The notes: generated by a model not told the origin, from the sequence alone. Shown: positions 52,018 to 61,598, numbered from the stretch's first letter. The stretch is 64,000 nucleotides of DNA from Pseudomonas sp. Q11 (GCF_024494355.1 NZ_JAKNQY010000017.1:72962-136961); one strand, 5' to 3'. Program-made: numbers and translations.

Positions 52018-52602
52018 TCACCCCTGCGGTGTTGTCTGGCTCAACGCAAAATCCTGCAACTGCGGGTAGAACAACCGAAAATCTTCGCTCAACGGCTCAT
52101 AGAGTTTGATCAATTCTTCCATGGCCCCGGCCAGTTCCTCCGGCCGGGACAGGCGTCGGGAAATGCCTCGCAGCACCTGCCCCATCACCTCAAATTCCCG
52201 GTAAGACCCCAGCCAGTCATCCGCCGCCATATAAGGCGCGATTTGCGCCAAACGCCCAGGCAACTGCGGCTCGGCGGCGAGCACTCGATAGACCTGGGAG
52301 GTGAAGTCCAGCAACGGCCCTTCGCCATACAGCGTCCAGTCCCGGGCCAGGCAATGATCGAAAAATACGTCGAGCACAATTCCGGCATAGCGCCGCCGTA
52401 CGGTGGAAAAACGCGACAGAGCGATATCCACCACGGGGTGGCGATCGGTGTACATGTCGATGCGCCGATGCAGGGCAATCGCCGCTTCGATCTGCGGATC
52501 GTATAACCCTTGCAGCGGCCCTTTGACGAAGTCGCCGTAGAGGCTGCCGAGCAGTTGTTCCCGGCCGGGGCCGCCAAGGTGCAGGTGTGCGAGATAGTTC
52601 AT
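52018..52602 (-). CDS. acpH: ACP phosphodiesterase AcpH
   Basis: Removes the phosphopantetheine arm from acyl-carrier protein. The 194-aa DUF479 protein starts MNYLAHLHLGGP, with GDFVKG near residue 23, LHRRIDMYTDRHP near residue 44 and DVFFDHCLARDW near residue 78; the conserved His/Asp residues suggest an HD-like metal site. Confidence 0.92.
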   Translation of the reverse strand: MNYLAHLHLGGPGREQLLGSLYGDFVKGPLQGLYDPQIEAAIALHRRIDMYTDRHPVVDIALSRFSTVRRRYAGIVLDVFFDHCLARDWTLYGEGPLLDFTSQVYRVLAAEPQLPGRLAQIAPYMAADDWLGSYREFEVMGQVLRGISRRLSRPEELAGAMEELIKLYEPLSEDFRLFYPQLQDFALSQTTPQG

Positions 52603-52643
52603 GGCGCCAAGCTTAGCACCGTGGCACCCATATCGTTATAACC

Positions 52644-52739
52644 CGATATAGCGATTTATTCAGTTTTCAGATCAAATTCATATTGGTGTATCGCGAAATA
52701 ACGATTTAAGGTTCGCCTCATCGCGATATAGCGTTTTAC
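52644..52739. promoter_or_regulatory. Three phased 16-bp repeats before the arsR gene
   Basis: CGATATAGCGATTTAT (52644), CGAAATAACGATTTAA (52694) and CGATATAGCGTTTTAC (52724) start 50 and 30 bases apart, whole numbers of helical turns. Each carries the core CGA(T/A)ATA(G/A)CG. The 150-base gap is AT-rich. Probably the operator array of the downstream ArsR-family protein. Confidence 0.6.
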
Positions 52740-52758
52740 TCATCCCGAGCTGCCAACC

Positions 52759-53061
52759 ATGAACCTCGACCTCGACGAAATAATAAAAGCCCTGGCGCAC
52801 CCAGTACGGCGAGACATTCTCAACTGGCTCAAAGACCCCAAGGTCCAGTTCCCCGAACAGTTGCACAACCACGAATTCGGCATTTGCGCCGGACAGATCG
52901 ACCAGCGTTGCGGCCTGTCGCAGTCCACTGTGTCCGCCCATCTGGCGGTGTTGCAACGGGCGGGGCTGATCACCAGCCAGAAGGTCGGTCAATGGCATTT
53001 CTTCAAACGCAACGAGGACGTGATCCAGCAGTTCCTCAAGCAAATGAGCCAAGAGCTCTGA
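52759..53061 (+). CDS. ArsR-family transcriptional regulator
   Basis: 100-aa winged-helix repressor: KALAHPVRRDILNWL (residues 10-24), recognition region CGLSQSTVSAHLAVLQRAGLI (51-71), wing GQWHFFKRNED. Two Cys, at 43 (FGICAG) and 51 (QRCGLS) just before the recognition helix, could sense thiol-reactive compounds. The operon with an MFS exporter and an Old Yellow Enzyme supports an electrophile or quinone signal; this is inference. Confidence 0.88.
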   Translation: MNLDLDEIIKALAHPVRRDILNWLKDPKVQFPEQLHNHEFGICAGQIDQRCGLSQSTVSAHLAVLQRAGLITSQKVGQWHFFKRNEDVIQQFLKQMSQEL

Positions 53062-53078
53062 CCCGACAAGGATCCACC

Positions 53079-54245
53079 ATGCCCCTCTCACTTCTCATCC
53101 TGGCCCTGAGCGCCTTCGCCATCGGCACCACCGAGTTCGTCATCATGGGCCTGTTGCCTGAGGTGGCGGCCGACCTGGGTGTATCGATTCCCGGCGCCGG
53201 CTGGCTGGTGACCGGCTATGCCCTGGGCGTGGCCATCGGTGCACCGTTCATGGCCCTGGCCACCGCGCGGTTGCCGCGCAAGGCCGCCCTGGTAGCGCTG
53301 ATGGGGATCTTCATCATCGGCAACCTGCTCTGCGCCATCGCCAGTGACTACAACGTGCTGATGTTCGCCAGGGTCGTCACCGCCCTGTGCCACGGTGCGT
53401 TCTTCGGCATCGGTTCGGTGGTGGCCGCCGGCCTGGTGGCACCCAACAAGCGCGCCTCGGCCGTGGCCCTGATGTTCACCGGCCTGACCCTGGCCAACGT
53501 GCTCGGCGTACCGCTGGGCACCGCCCTGGGTCAGGAAGCCGGCTGGCGCTCGACTTTCTGGGCCGTGACCGTCATCGGCGTGATTGCGCTGATCGGCCTG
53601 ATCCGTTTTCTGCCGGCCAAGCGCGATGAAGAAAAACTCGACATGCGCTCGGAGCTCGTCGCCCTCAAGGGCGCAGGCCTGTGGCTGTCCCTGAGCATGA
53701 CCGCGCTGTTCTCCGCCTCGGTGTTCACCCTGTTCACTTACGTCGCCCCGCTGCTGGGAGAAGTCACTGGCGTATCGCCCCGCGGCGTGACCTGGACCCT
53801 GGTGCTGATCGGCCTGGGCCTGACCCTGGGCAACATCATCGGCGGCAAGCTGGCGGACAAGAGTCTGGCGAACACGCTGATGGGGGTTTTCACCATCATG
53901 GCTGTGGTGTCCACCGTATTGAGCTGGACCAGCGTCGCGCTGATCCCCACTGAAATCACCCTGTTCCTCTGGGCCACCGCTTGCTTTGCCGCCGTGCCGG
54001 CCCTGCAAGTCAACGTGGTGACCTTCGGCAAAGCCGCCCCAAACCTGGTTTCCACCCTGAACATCGGCGCCTTCAACATCGGTAACGCCTTGGGCGCCTG
54101 GGTCGGCGGCAGTGTCATCGACCACGGCCTGGGCCTGACCAGCGTGCCCCTGGCCGCCGGCGCGCTGGCCGTGCTGGCGCTGCTGGTCACCCTGATCACT
54201 TTCCGCCAGGGCGCCAATGCCGACCTGGCCCCAGCGACTCACTGA
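53079..54245 (+). CDS. MFS transporter, DHA1 family (YdhP-like)
   Basis: 388-aa exporter with 12 membrane segments, the first helix pattern IGTTEFVIMGLLPEVAADLGVSIPGAGWLVTGYALGVAIGAP, and motif A-like ATARLPRKAAL. Start ATG at 53079; the frame extends upstream to 52884 within arsR. Middle gene of arsR-MFS-xenB, 17 bases after arsR. Substrate unknown. Confidence 0.88.
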   Translation: MPLSLLILALSAFAIGTTEFVIMGLLPEVAADLGVSIPGAGWLVTGYALGVAIGAPFMALATARLPRKAALVALMGIFIIGNLLCAIASDYNVLMFARVVTALCHGAFFGIGSVVAAGLVAPNKRASAVALMFTGLTLANVLGVPLGTALGQEAGWRSTFWAVTVIGVIALIGLIRFLPAKRDEEKLDMRSELVALKGAGLWLSLSMTALFSASVFTLFTYVAPLLGEVTGVSPRGVTWTLVLIGLGLTLGNIIGGKLADKSLANTLMGVFTIMAVVSTVLSWTSVALIPTEITLFLWATACFAAVPALQVNVVTFGKAAPNLVSTLNIGAFNIGNALGAWVGGSVIDHGLGLTSVPLAAGALAVLALLVTLITFRQGANADLAPATH

Positions 54246-54278
54246 CTTTTGACCACTCTACTTTTGAGGTTGTAATTG

Positions 54279-55328
54279 ATGACGACTATTTTCGATCCAA
54301 TCAAACTCGGCGATATCGAACTGAAAAACCGCATCATCATGGCGCCGCTCACCCGCTGCCGCGCCGACGCGGGTCGTGTACCCAACGCGCTGATGGCCGA
54401 GTACTACGTGCAGCGTGCCTCCGCCGGCCTGATTCTCAGCGAAGCCACCTCTGTCACCCCCATGGGCGTGGGCTATCCGGACACCCCCGGTATCTGGTCC
54501 AACGACCAGGTGCGCGGCTGGAGCAACGTGACCAAGGCCATCCACGGCGCAGGTGGCAAGATTTTCCTGCAACTGTGGCACGTAGGCCGGATCTCTCATC
54601 CGTCTTACCTGAACGGCGAAATGCCGGTAGCACCGAGCGCCATCCAGCCCAAAGGCCATGTCAGCCTGGTGCGTCCGTTGGCCGAATACCCGACGCCACG
54701 CGCGCTGGAAAACGCTGAGATCGCCGACATCATCGATGCCTACCGCGTAGGCGCCGAGAACGCCAAGGCCGCTGGTTTCGACGGCGTGGAAATCCATGGC
54801 GCCAACGGTTACCTGCTCGACCAGTTCCTGCAAAGCAGCACCAACCAGCGCACCGACAACTATGGCGGTTCCCTGGAAAACCGTGCCCGCCTGCTGTTGG
54901 AAGTGACCGACGCGGCTATCGAAATTTGGGGCGCCGGCCGGGTTGGCGTGCACCTGGCACCGCGCGCCGATTCCCATGACATGGGCGACGAAAATCGTCT
55001 GGAAACCTTCAGCTACGTGGCTCGCGAACTGGGCAAGCGTGGCATCGCCTTCATCTGCTCCCGCGAGAAGGAAGGCGAAGACAGCATCGGTCCGCAGCTC
55101 AAACAAGCTTTCGGCGGCCCGTACATTGCCAACGAACGTTTCACCAAGGACAGCGCCAACGCCTGGCTAGCCGAGGGTAAGGCTGACGCCGTTGCGTTCG
55201 GTGTGCCGTTCATCGCCAACCCAGACCTGCCAGCACGCTTGAAAGCTGACGCACCGCTGAACGAGCCGCATCCGGAAACGTTCTATGGGAAAGGCCCGGT
55301 GGGTTACATCGATTACCCCGTGATGTAA
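54279..55328 (+). CDS. xenB: Xenobiotic reductase B, Old Yellow Enzyme family
   Basis: FMN-dependent ene-reductase acting on enones, nitrate esters and nitroaromatics. The 349-aa product is the same length as XenB of P. fluorescens I-C as I recall it, with IIMAPLTRCRAD, ILSEATSVTPMGVGYPDTPGIWS, the FMN/substrate motif EIHGANGYLLDQFLQ (His/Asn near residues 180-184) and PNALMAEYYVQRAS. ATG at 54279 after TTGAGG; a TTG three bases earlier is ignored. Last gene of the ArsR operon, closed by a strong terminator. Confidence 0.93.
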   Translation: MTTIFDPIKLGDIELKNRIIMAPLTRCRADAGRVPNALMAEYYVQRASAGLILSEATSVTPMGVGYPDTPGIWSNDQVRGWSNVTKAIHGAGGKIFLQLWHVGRISHPSYLNGEMPVAPSAIQPKGHVSLVRPLAEYPTPRALENAEIADIIDAYRVGAENAKAAGFDGVEIHGANGYLLDQFLQSSTNQRTDNYGGSLENRARLLLEVTDAAIEIWGAGRVGVHLAPRADSHDMGDENRLETFSYVARELGKRGIAFICSREKEGEDSIGPQLKQAFGGPYIANERFTKDSANAWLAEGKADAVAFGVPFIANPDLPARLKADAPLNEPHPETFYGKGPVGYIDYPVM

Positions 55329-55345
55329 ATAAAAAACGGCCCTAC

Positions 55346-55382
55346 AAAAAAAGCCCCGACTCGAAAGAGCCGGGGCTTTTTT
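55346..55382. terminator. Rho-independent terminator after xenB
   Basis: AAAAAAAGCCCCG..CTC-gaaa-GAG.CGGGGCTTTTTT with A and T runs on both sides. The 275 bases after it are AT-rich and hold no recognisable feature. Confidence 0.92.
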
Positions 55383-55657
55383 ACATCGGTTGACTGCTGA
55401 CGCAATCAAACTCTTCAGGCATCGAAACATCGAATAACAACACCACACTTACTCACTATGGATTAACACACCCGACCACGCTAATAATAAGCCCGAACAA
55501 CAACCCACTCACCCAACGGATTCAATCAACACTTATCAACCTTTAATAAGCAACTTTAATTCTTGTAAAAACAACATCAAACCCAGCAACTTAAATTACG
55601 CGCAATCCTCTGACGCAGGCTTTCGCGAGCCTCGTAATACCTGAGAGACACATTACA

Positions 55658-56164
55658 ATGAACATGATGAAAAACTTAATCCTCGCCCTGCTACTGGGAC
55701 CGGTAGCCGTCGCCACTAGTCTGGCCAACACCCGCATCACCGTGGAGCTCGTAAACAAAACTTCTCACGCGTTGGAAATGACCAACATTTCAAGTGAGCA
55801 ACCCACGCCCCCGGACATGTCCTTGAGCGTTTATGATGTGCCCGCCAAAACAACCCGCGAATTCTATTTCGTCCATAACAGGAGATTCTCTTATCCCGCT
55901 ACTGGCTGGCAACCAACGTTGAGAAAAATCAAACCGATTGAATTAGTTCTCTCTTACCAAATGAGCACTTTCAACTTCGACTGCCAAATGCAAACCCGCC
56001 TTGAAGTCCCCATCGGCTTTGGTGTCTTGGAAGCCAGTTACAAGCCAAGCAGGAAAAGCAGAACCGCGTATACTGGTAATGGCGAATACACTTGCCGCTC
56101 GGAGATCTTTCAAAAAATGCTCGAACCCCCTTTCAACTATTCCGTGCGCCTGATTGTTGAATAA
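55658..56164 (+). CDS. Secreted hypothetical protein of lower GC
   Basis: 168-aa protein with a signal peptide (ILALLLGPVAVATSLA, cut before NTRITVE) and a beta-rich mature part with two Cys (FDCQMQ, YTCRSE) that could form a disulfide. I do not recognise the family. Codon use and the upstream sequence are clearly more AT-rich than neighbours, suggesting acquisition by transfer. It stands alone between a terminator and a hairpin. Confidence 0.7.
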   Translation: MNMMKNLILALLLGPVAVATSLANTRITVELVNKTSHALEMTNISSEQPTPPDMSLSVYDVPAKTTREFYFVHNRRFSYPATGWQPTLRKIKPIELVLSYQMSTFNFDCQMQTRLEVPIGFGVLEASYKPSRKSRTAYTGNGEYTCRSEIFQKMLEPPFNYSVRLIVE

Positions 56165-56196
56165 ACCAGAGGGTCGTTAACAGGCCGCTACGACAA

Positions 56197-56223
56197 GTAC
56201 AGGCGCCTCAATGGCGCCTGTAC
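56197..56223. terminator. Perfect 11-bp hairpin, possible terminator
   Basis: GTACAGGCGCC-tcaat-GGCGCCTGTAC, 33 bases after the lone secreted-protein gene. It lacks a T-run, so termination is less certain. Confidence 0.5.
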
Positions 56224-56375
56224 ATCAACACGCCATAATCCTTCTGCATGCTAGCGGCTAGCGCGCTATCAACGTGTCTGTAGTTCGTCTATAAATGACT
56301 GCGCCGGAATCAAGGCCCGGCGGGGTCCTCACCGTTCAGCTATTGACACAAACTGATGAAATTGAGCATTTTGCT

Positions 56376-57008
56376 TCATTTGCGCAGGCTGGGGCTAAGG
56401 TGCAGCATGTCCAGCCCGATCTCCACCCAGCGCTCGGCCTCAGCCGCCAGTGCGAAGCTGTCGGGGGCCAGTAGCCACTGGTATAAAATGCCGTCGATAT
56501 AAGCATGAATGGCGACCGCCGCTCTTACGGGATCCAGATCGTCCGGCAACTGGCCGCGATTCATCGCATTGCGCAACGACAACGCGATACGCACATTGCA
56601 GTCGAGACTGACCTGGCGCCGCTGCTGGCGCAAATCGCACATTTCATCGGTGAATTCGCACTTATGAAACAGAATCTCATTAATGCGGCGGGTTTTAGGA
56701 TCCAGGGCCACCTGTTGAAACAATCGCACCAGCAGCTTGCGAACACAGCCCAGGGGGTCAAGCTCCTCTTCACGCTCACTGGCGCGGGCCAGATCGTCGA
56801 GCGGCTCATGCAAAGTATCGAGCATGGCCTGGAGCAGGTCAGCCTTGTTGCTGAAATGCCAGTAGATGGCGCCGCGCGTTACCCCGGCCAGCGTCGCGAT
56901 GTCAGCCAGTGTCGTGCGGGCCACACCGCGCTCGAAAAAGGCTTTCTCGGCCGCTTCGAGTATCTGGCTGCGAGTCTCCAGGGCTTCCTCTTTGGTACGA
57001 CGAACCAT
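56376..57008 (-). CDS. emhR: TetR-family repressor EmhR/TtgR of the RND efflux operon
   Basis: 210-aa repressor starting MVRRTKEEALETRSQILEAAE. Helix-turn-helix TTLADIATLAGVTRGAIYWHFSNKADLL (residues 32-59), then an all-helical drug-binding domain with RRINEILFHKCEFTDEM and a C-terminus LDMLHLSPSLRK, all as in P. putida TtgR. Divergent from emhABC, with its operator at 57156. Binding of antibiotics or flavonoid-like compounds should release it. Start at 57008. Confidence 0.94.
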   Translation of the reverse strand: MVRRTKEEALETRSQILEAAEKAFFERGVARTTLADIATLAGVTRGAIYWHFSNKADLLQAMLDTLHEPLDDLARASEREEELDPLGCVRKLLVRLFQQVALDPKTRRINEILFHKCEFTDEMCDLRQQRRQVSLDCNVRIALSLRNAMNRGQLPDDLDPVRAAVAIHAYIDGILYQWLLAPDSFALAAEAERWVEIGLDMLHLSPSLRK

Positions 57009-57155
57009 GGCAGTAAACACCTCAATCAGGATGCGTAAGCAATGCGTAAGAATCAGCTGAGCAAAATGTGAAGCGGCGTGTTCCGGAACGCGTCCCCGTC
57101 ATGCTCAGGCCTTTTGTCAGGCTTTTGTAAATACGGATGGTACGCAATTTGGGTG

Positions 57156-57178
57156 TTTACAAACAACCGTGTACGTAA
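57156..57178. promoter_or_regulatory. EmhR/TtgR operator
   Basis: TTTACAAACAACC (57156-57168) followed by GTGTACGTAA (57169-57178) forms the interrupted palindrome TTTAC..GTAA; it matches the P. putida ttgR-ttgA operator, as I recall it, at nearly every position. It overlaps the region expected for the divergent promoters. Confidence 0.75.
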
Positions 57179-57272
57179 GTATATTTCTTAGCATCCTACT
57201 AATTGTTTATCTCGCTCTTTTCACTTTCCACTTTCGAGTGCGCCTGTTACGCACCTGGACCCGAGGATTTCC

Positions 57273-58430
57273 ATGCAATTCAAGCCAGCTGTTACCGCTC
57301 TGGTTACCGCCATCGCCCTGGCATCGCTGCTCAGCGGATGTAAAGAGGAAGAGGCTGCACCTGCCGCACCAGCCCCTCAGGTCGGCGTCGTAACCCTCAA
57401 GACTCAGCCTTTCACCCTGACGTCAGAACTTCCCGGCCGCACCAGCGCGTTCCGCATCGCGGAAGTTCGTCCGCAAGTCAACGGCATCATCCTCAAGCGT
57501 CTGTTCAAGGAAGGTGCCGACGTCAAGGCCGGCCAGCAGCTGTATCAGATTGACCCGGCCATGTACGAGGCGACCCTCAAAAGCGCCGAGGCCAACCTGC
57601 GCTCCACCAAGTCCATTTCCGATCGCTACAAGCAATTGGTGGACGAACAGGCCGTCAGCCGCCAGGAATATGACACCGCCGTGGCCAACCGCCTGGAGTC
57701 GGAAGCCAACCTGCAAACCGCGCGGATCAACGTGCGCTACACCAAGGTCTACGCACCGATTTCCGGTCGCATCGGTCGTTCCTCGGTGACCGAAGGTGCG
57801 CTGGTGAGCAACGGTCAGGCCGATGCCATGGCGACCATCCAGCAACTGGACCCGATCTACGTCGACGTGACGCAGAGCTCTGTGGAACTGCTGCAATTGC
57901 GCCGCGAACTGGAAAGCGGCCGCCTGCAGAAGGCTGGCGACAACGCCGCCATGGTCAAACTGACCCTGGAAGACGGCAGCGAGTATGCCCATGAGGGCAA
58001 GCTGGAGTTCTCCGAAGTATCGGTAGACCAAACCACCGGTTCGGTGACCTTGCGCGCAGTGTTCCCCAACCCTGACCACACGCTGCTGCCAGGCATGTTC
58101 GTTCACGCCCAGTTGAAGGCCGGGGTCAACAGCGCGGCGATTCTTGCGCCGCAGCAAGGTGTCACCCGCGACCTCAAAGGCATGCCGACCGCTCTGGTGG
58201 TGGGCCCGGACAACAAGGTCGAGCTGCGTCAGCTCAAGGCCAGCCGCACCGTCGGTAGCCAGTGGCTGATCGAAGACGGGCTCAAGGCTGGCGATCGCCT
58301 GATCACCGAAGGGTTGCAGTACGTACGGCCGGGGGTGGAAGTCAAAGCCACTGAGGCCACCAACGTTGGCGAAAAGAACCCGGCCCCCGCACAGGCAGCT
58401 GACAAAGCCGCCGGCGGCAAAGGGGAGTAA
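57273..58430 (+). CDS. emhA: RND efflux periplasmic adaptor EmhA (TtgA/MexA type)
   Basis: 385-aa membrane-fusion lipoprotein: lipobox LLSGC (Cys23), lipoyl-like halves (RPQVNGIILKRLFKEGADVKAGQQLYQID and the return VYAPISGRIGRSSVTEGALV), an alpha-helical hairpin (about residues 95-150), barrel and membrane-proximal domains. Bridges EmhB and EmhC. First gene of the operon under EmhR. Confidence 0.95.
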   Translation: MQFKPAVTALVTAIALASLLSGCKEEEAAPAAPAPQVGVVTLKTQPFTLTSELPGRTSAFRIAEVRPQVNGIILKRLFKEGADVKAGQQLYQIDPAMYEATLKSAEANLRSTKSISDRYKQLVDEQAVSRQEYDTAVANRLESEANLQTARINVRYTKVYAPISGRIGRSSVTEGALVSNGQADAMATIQQLDPIYVDVTQSSVELLQLRRELESGRLQKAGDNAAMVKLTLEDGSEYAHEGKLEFSEVSVDQTTGSVTLRAVFPNPDHTLLPGMFVHAQLKAGVNSAAILAPQQGVTRDLKGMPTALVVGPDNKVELRQLKASRTVGSQWLIEDGLKAGDRLITEGLQYVRPGVEVKATEATNVGEKNPAPAQAADKAAGGKGE

Positions 58431-58433
58431 ACC

Positions 58434-61400
58434 ATGTCGAAATTTTTTATCGACCGTCCGATTTTCGCCTGGGTGATCGCCCTGGTGATCATGTTGGTCG
58501 GGGCTCTATCGATCCTCAAGTTGCCAATCAACCAGTACCCCAGCATCGCGCCGCCGGCCATTGCGATCCAGGTAACCTACCCGGGCGCGTCCGCGCAAAC
58601 CGTGCAGGACACCGTGGTGCAGGTCATCGAGCAACAGCTCAACGGTATCGACAACCTGCGTTACGTCTCCTCGGAAAGTAACTCCGACGGCAGCATGACC
58701 ATTACGGCGACCTTCGAACAAGGCACCAACTCCGATACCGCACAGGTCCAGGTCCAGAACAAGTTGAACCTGGCGACCCCGCTGCTGCCGCAAGAAGTGC
58801 AGCAACAGGGTATCCGCGTGACCAAGTCAGTGAGAAACTTCCTGATGGTGATCGGCGTGGTGTCGCGCGACGGCAGCATGACCCGGGAAGACCTGTCCAA
58901 CTACATCGTGTCCAACATGCAGGACCCGATCTCGCGGACTGCCGGTGTCGGTGACTTCCAGGTCTTCGGTGCCCAGTACGCAATGCGAATCTGGCTCGAC
59001 CCGGCCAAGCTGAATAACTACAACCTGACCCCGGTGGATGTAACGACCGCCATTTCCGCGCAGAACGTCCAGATCGCGTCCGGCCAACTCGGCGGCCTGC
59101 CTGCCCTGCCCGGTCAGCAACTGAACGCCACCATTATTGGCAAGACCCGCCTGCAGACCGCCGAACAGTTCAAGGCCATCTTGCTCAAGGTCAATCCGGA
59201 CGGCTCGCAAGTGCGCGTCGGCGACGTGGCGGATGTCGCCCTGGGCGGCGAGAGCTACAGCATCAATGCCCAGTTCAACGGCGCCCCGGCCTCCGGTCTG
59301 GCTGTGAGACTGGCCACCGGTGCCAACGCCCTCGACACGGCCAAAGCCCTGCGCCAGACCGTCGAAGATCTCAAGCCGTTCTTCCCGCAAGGCCTGGAAG
59401 TGGTGTTTCCCTACGACACCACACCGGTGGTGAGCGAGTCGATCAAGGGTGTGGTTGAAACCCTGATCGAAGCGGTCGCACTGGTGTTCCTGGTGATGTT
59501 CCTGTTCCTGCAAAACTTCCGCGCCACCATCATCACCACGATGACGGTGCCGGTGGTACTGCTCGGCACTTTCGGGATCCTCGCGGCATTCGGCTTCAGC
59601 ATCAACACCCTGACCATGTTCGGCATGGTGCTGGCCATCGGTTTGCTGGTGGACGATGCCATCGTCGTGGTGGAGAACGTCGAACGGGTCATGAGCGAAG
59701 AGGGCCTGTCACCCAAGGAAGCCACCAAGAAATCCATGGGCCAGATCCAGGGCGCCCTGGTGGGTATCGCCCTGGTGCTGTCGGCGGTGCTGCTGCCGAT
59801 GGCGTTTTTTGGCGGCTCCACCGGCGTGATCTACAAGCAGTTCTCCATCACCATCGTCTCGGCCATGACCCTGTCGGTACTGGTGGCCCTGATTTTCACT
59901 CCGGCCCTGTGCGCCACCATGCTCAAGCCCATTCCCAAGGGTGAACACGGCACGCCGAAACGCGGTTTCTTCGGCTGGTTCAACCGTTCCTTCGACCGCG
60001 GCGTCAGAAGCTACGAGCGCGGTGTGAGCAACATGCTCAAGCACAAGGCGCCGTACCTGCTGGCCTATGTGATCATCGTGGTCGGCATGGTCTGGCTGTT
60101 CACCCGCATCCCGACGGCGTTCCTGCCGGAAGAAGACCAGGGCGTGCTGTTTGCCCAAGTACAGACACCGGCCGGTTCCAGCGCCGAGCGGACCCAGGTG
60201 GTGGTGGACAATATGCGCGAGTTCCTGCTGCGTCCAAGCAAGGATGGCGGTGAAGGCGATGGCGTGGCCTCCGTGTTCACCGTGACCGGCTTCAACTTCG
60301 CCGGTCGTGGCCAGAGCTCCGGCCTGGCGTTCATCATGCTCAAGCCGTGGGAAGAGCGTGACGCCGAGAACACCGTGTTCAAAATCGCTGGTCGCGCCCA
60401 GCAACACTTCTTCACCTTCCGCGACGCAATGGTGTTCGCCTTCGCTCCGCCGGCGGTGATGGAACTGGGTAACGCCACCGGTTTCGACGTGTTCCTGCAG
60501 GATCGCGCCGGCATCGGCCATGAGAAGTTGATGGAAGCCCGTAACCAGTTCCTCGGCATGGCTGCCCAGAGCAAGATTCTGTCCCAGGTGCGTCCGAACG
60601 GCCTGAACGACGAGCCGCAGTACCAGTTGGAAATCGATGACGAGAAGGCCAGCGCCCTGGGCATCACCCTTTCGGACATCAACAGCACCCTCTCGGTTGC
60701 CCTAGGCAGTAGCTACGTGAACGACTTCATCGACCGTGGTCGGGTGAAGCGGGTGTACGTCCAGGGTCAGCCGAACGCGCGCATGAGCCCCGAAGACCTG
60801 CAGAAGTGGTATGTGCGCAACAGCGCCGGGACCATGGTGCCGTTCAGCGCATTCGCCAAAGGCGAGTGGGTCTACGGCTCGCCGAAACTGGCCCGTTACA
60901 ACGGTGTGGAAGCGATGGAAATTCTGGGGGCGCCGGCTCCGGGTTACTCCACCGGTGAAGCCATGGCCGAAGTCGAGGCCATCGCCCAGAAGCTGCCGGC
61001 CGGCGTCGGTATTTCCTGGACGGGCCTGTCCTACGAGGAACGTCTGTCCGGCTCCCAGGCACCAGCGTTGTATGCCTTGTCACTGTTAATGGTATTCCTC
61101 TGCCTGGCGGCGCTGTATGAAAGCTGGTCGATTCCGATCGCGGTCATGCTTGTGGTGCCATTGGGGATCATCGGTGCCTTGATGGCGACCAGCCTGCGCG
61201 GCCTGTCCAACGACGTGTACTTCCAGGTGGGCTTGTTGACGACCATCGGTCTGGCGGCGAAAAACGCCATTCTGATCGTGGAGTTCGCCAAGGAACTCCA
61301 CGAACAGGGCCGCACACTGGTGGAAGCCGCCATTGAAGCCTGTAGGATGCGTCTAAGGCCGATCATCATGACGTCCCTGGCGTTCGTCCTCGGCGTGGTG

Positions 61401-61598
61401 CCGTTGGCGATTTCCACCGGCGCAGGCTCAGGCAGCCAGCACGCCATCGGCACCGGTGTGATCGGCGGTATGTTGACCGCCACCATCCTGGCGATTTTCT
61501 GGGTGCCATTGTTCTTCGTGACCGTGTCGTCGATAGGCCGTCGCAAAAATATCGACCAGGACGACACTCCTGAAACTTCTAAAGAGGCTGGCCAATGA
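58434..61598 (+). CDS. emhB: RND multidrug efflux pump EmhB (TtgB/MexB type)
   Basis: 1054-aa inner-membrane HAE1 transporter. It starts MSKFFIDRPIFAWVIALVIM, with the proton-relay aspartates of TM4 in LLVDDAIVVVENV and the TM10 lysine region LTTIGLAAKNAILIVEFAKE, plus two large periplasmic loops (about 30-335 and 565-870). Exports antibiotics, solvents and aromatic hydrocarbons. Three bases after emhA; overlaps emhC by four. Confidence 0.97.
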   Translation: MSKFFIDRPIFAWVIALVIMLVGALSILKLPINQYPSIAPPAIAIQVTYPGASAQTVQDTVVQVIEQQLNGIDNLRYVSSESNSDGSMTITATFEQGTNSDTAQVQVQNKLNLATPLLPQEVQQQGIRVTKSVRNFLMVIGVVSRDGSMTREDLSNYIVSNMQDPISRTAGVGDFQVFGAQYAMRIWLDPAKLNNYNLTPVDVTTAISAQNVQIASGQLGGLPALPGQQLNATIIGKTRLQTAEQFKAILLKVNPDGSQVRVGDVADVALGGESYSINAQFNGAPASGLAVRLATGANALDTAKALRQTVEDLKPFFPQGLEVVFPYDTTPVVSESIKGVVETLIEAVALVFLVMFLFLQNFRATIITTMTVPVVLLGTFGILAAFGFSINTLTMFGMVLAIGLLVDDAIVVVENVERVMSEEGLSPKEATKKSMGQIQGALVGIALVLSAVLLPMAFFGGSTGVIYKQFSITIVSAMTLSVLVALIFTPALCATMLKPIPKGEHGTPKRGFFGWFNRSFDRGVRSYERGVSNMLKHKAPYLLAYVIIVVGMVWLFTRIPTAFLPEEDQGVLFAQVQTPAGSSAERTQVVVDNMREFLLRPSKDGGEGDGVASVFTVTGFNFAGRGQSSGLAFIMLKPWEERDAENTVFKIAGRAQQHFFTFRDAMVFAFAPPAVMELGNATGFDVFLQDRAGIGHEKLMEARNQFLGMAAQSKILSQVRPNGLNDEPQYQLEIDDEKASALGITLSDINSTLSVALGSSYVNDFIDRGRVKRVYVQGQPNARMSPEDLQKWYVRNSAGTMVPFSAFAKGEWVYGSPKLARYNGVEAMEILGAPAPGYSTGEAMAEVEAIAQKLPAGVGISWTGLSYEERLSGSQAPALYALSLLMVFLCLAALYESWSIPIAVMLVVPLGIIGALMATSLRGLSNDVYFQVGLLTTIGLAAKNAILIVEFAKELHEQGRTLVEAAIEACRMRLRPIIMTSLAFVLGVVPLAISTGAGSGSQHAIGTGVIGGMLTATILAIFWVPLFFVTVSSIGRRKNIDQDDTPETSKEAGQ

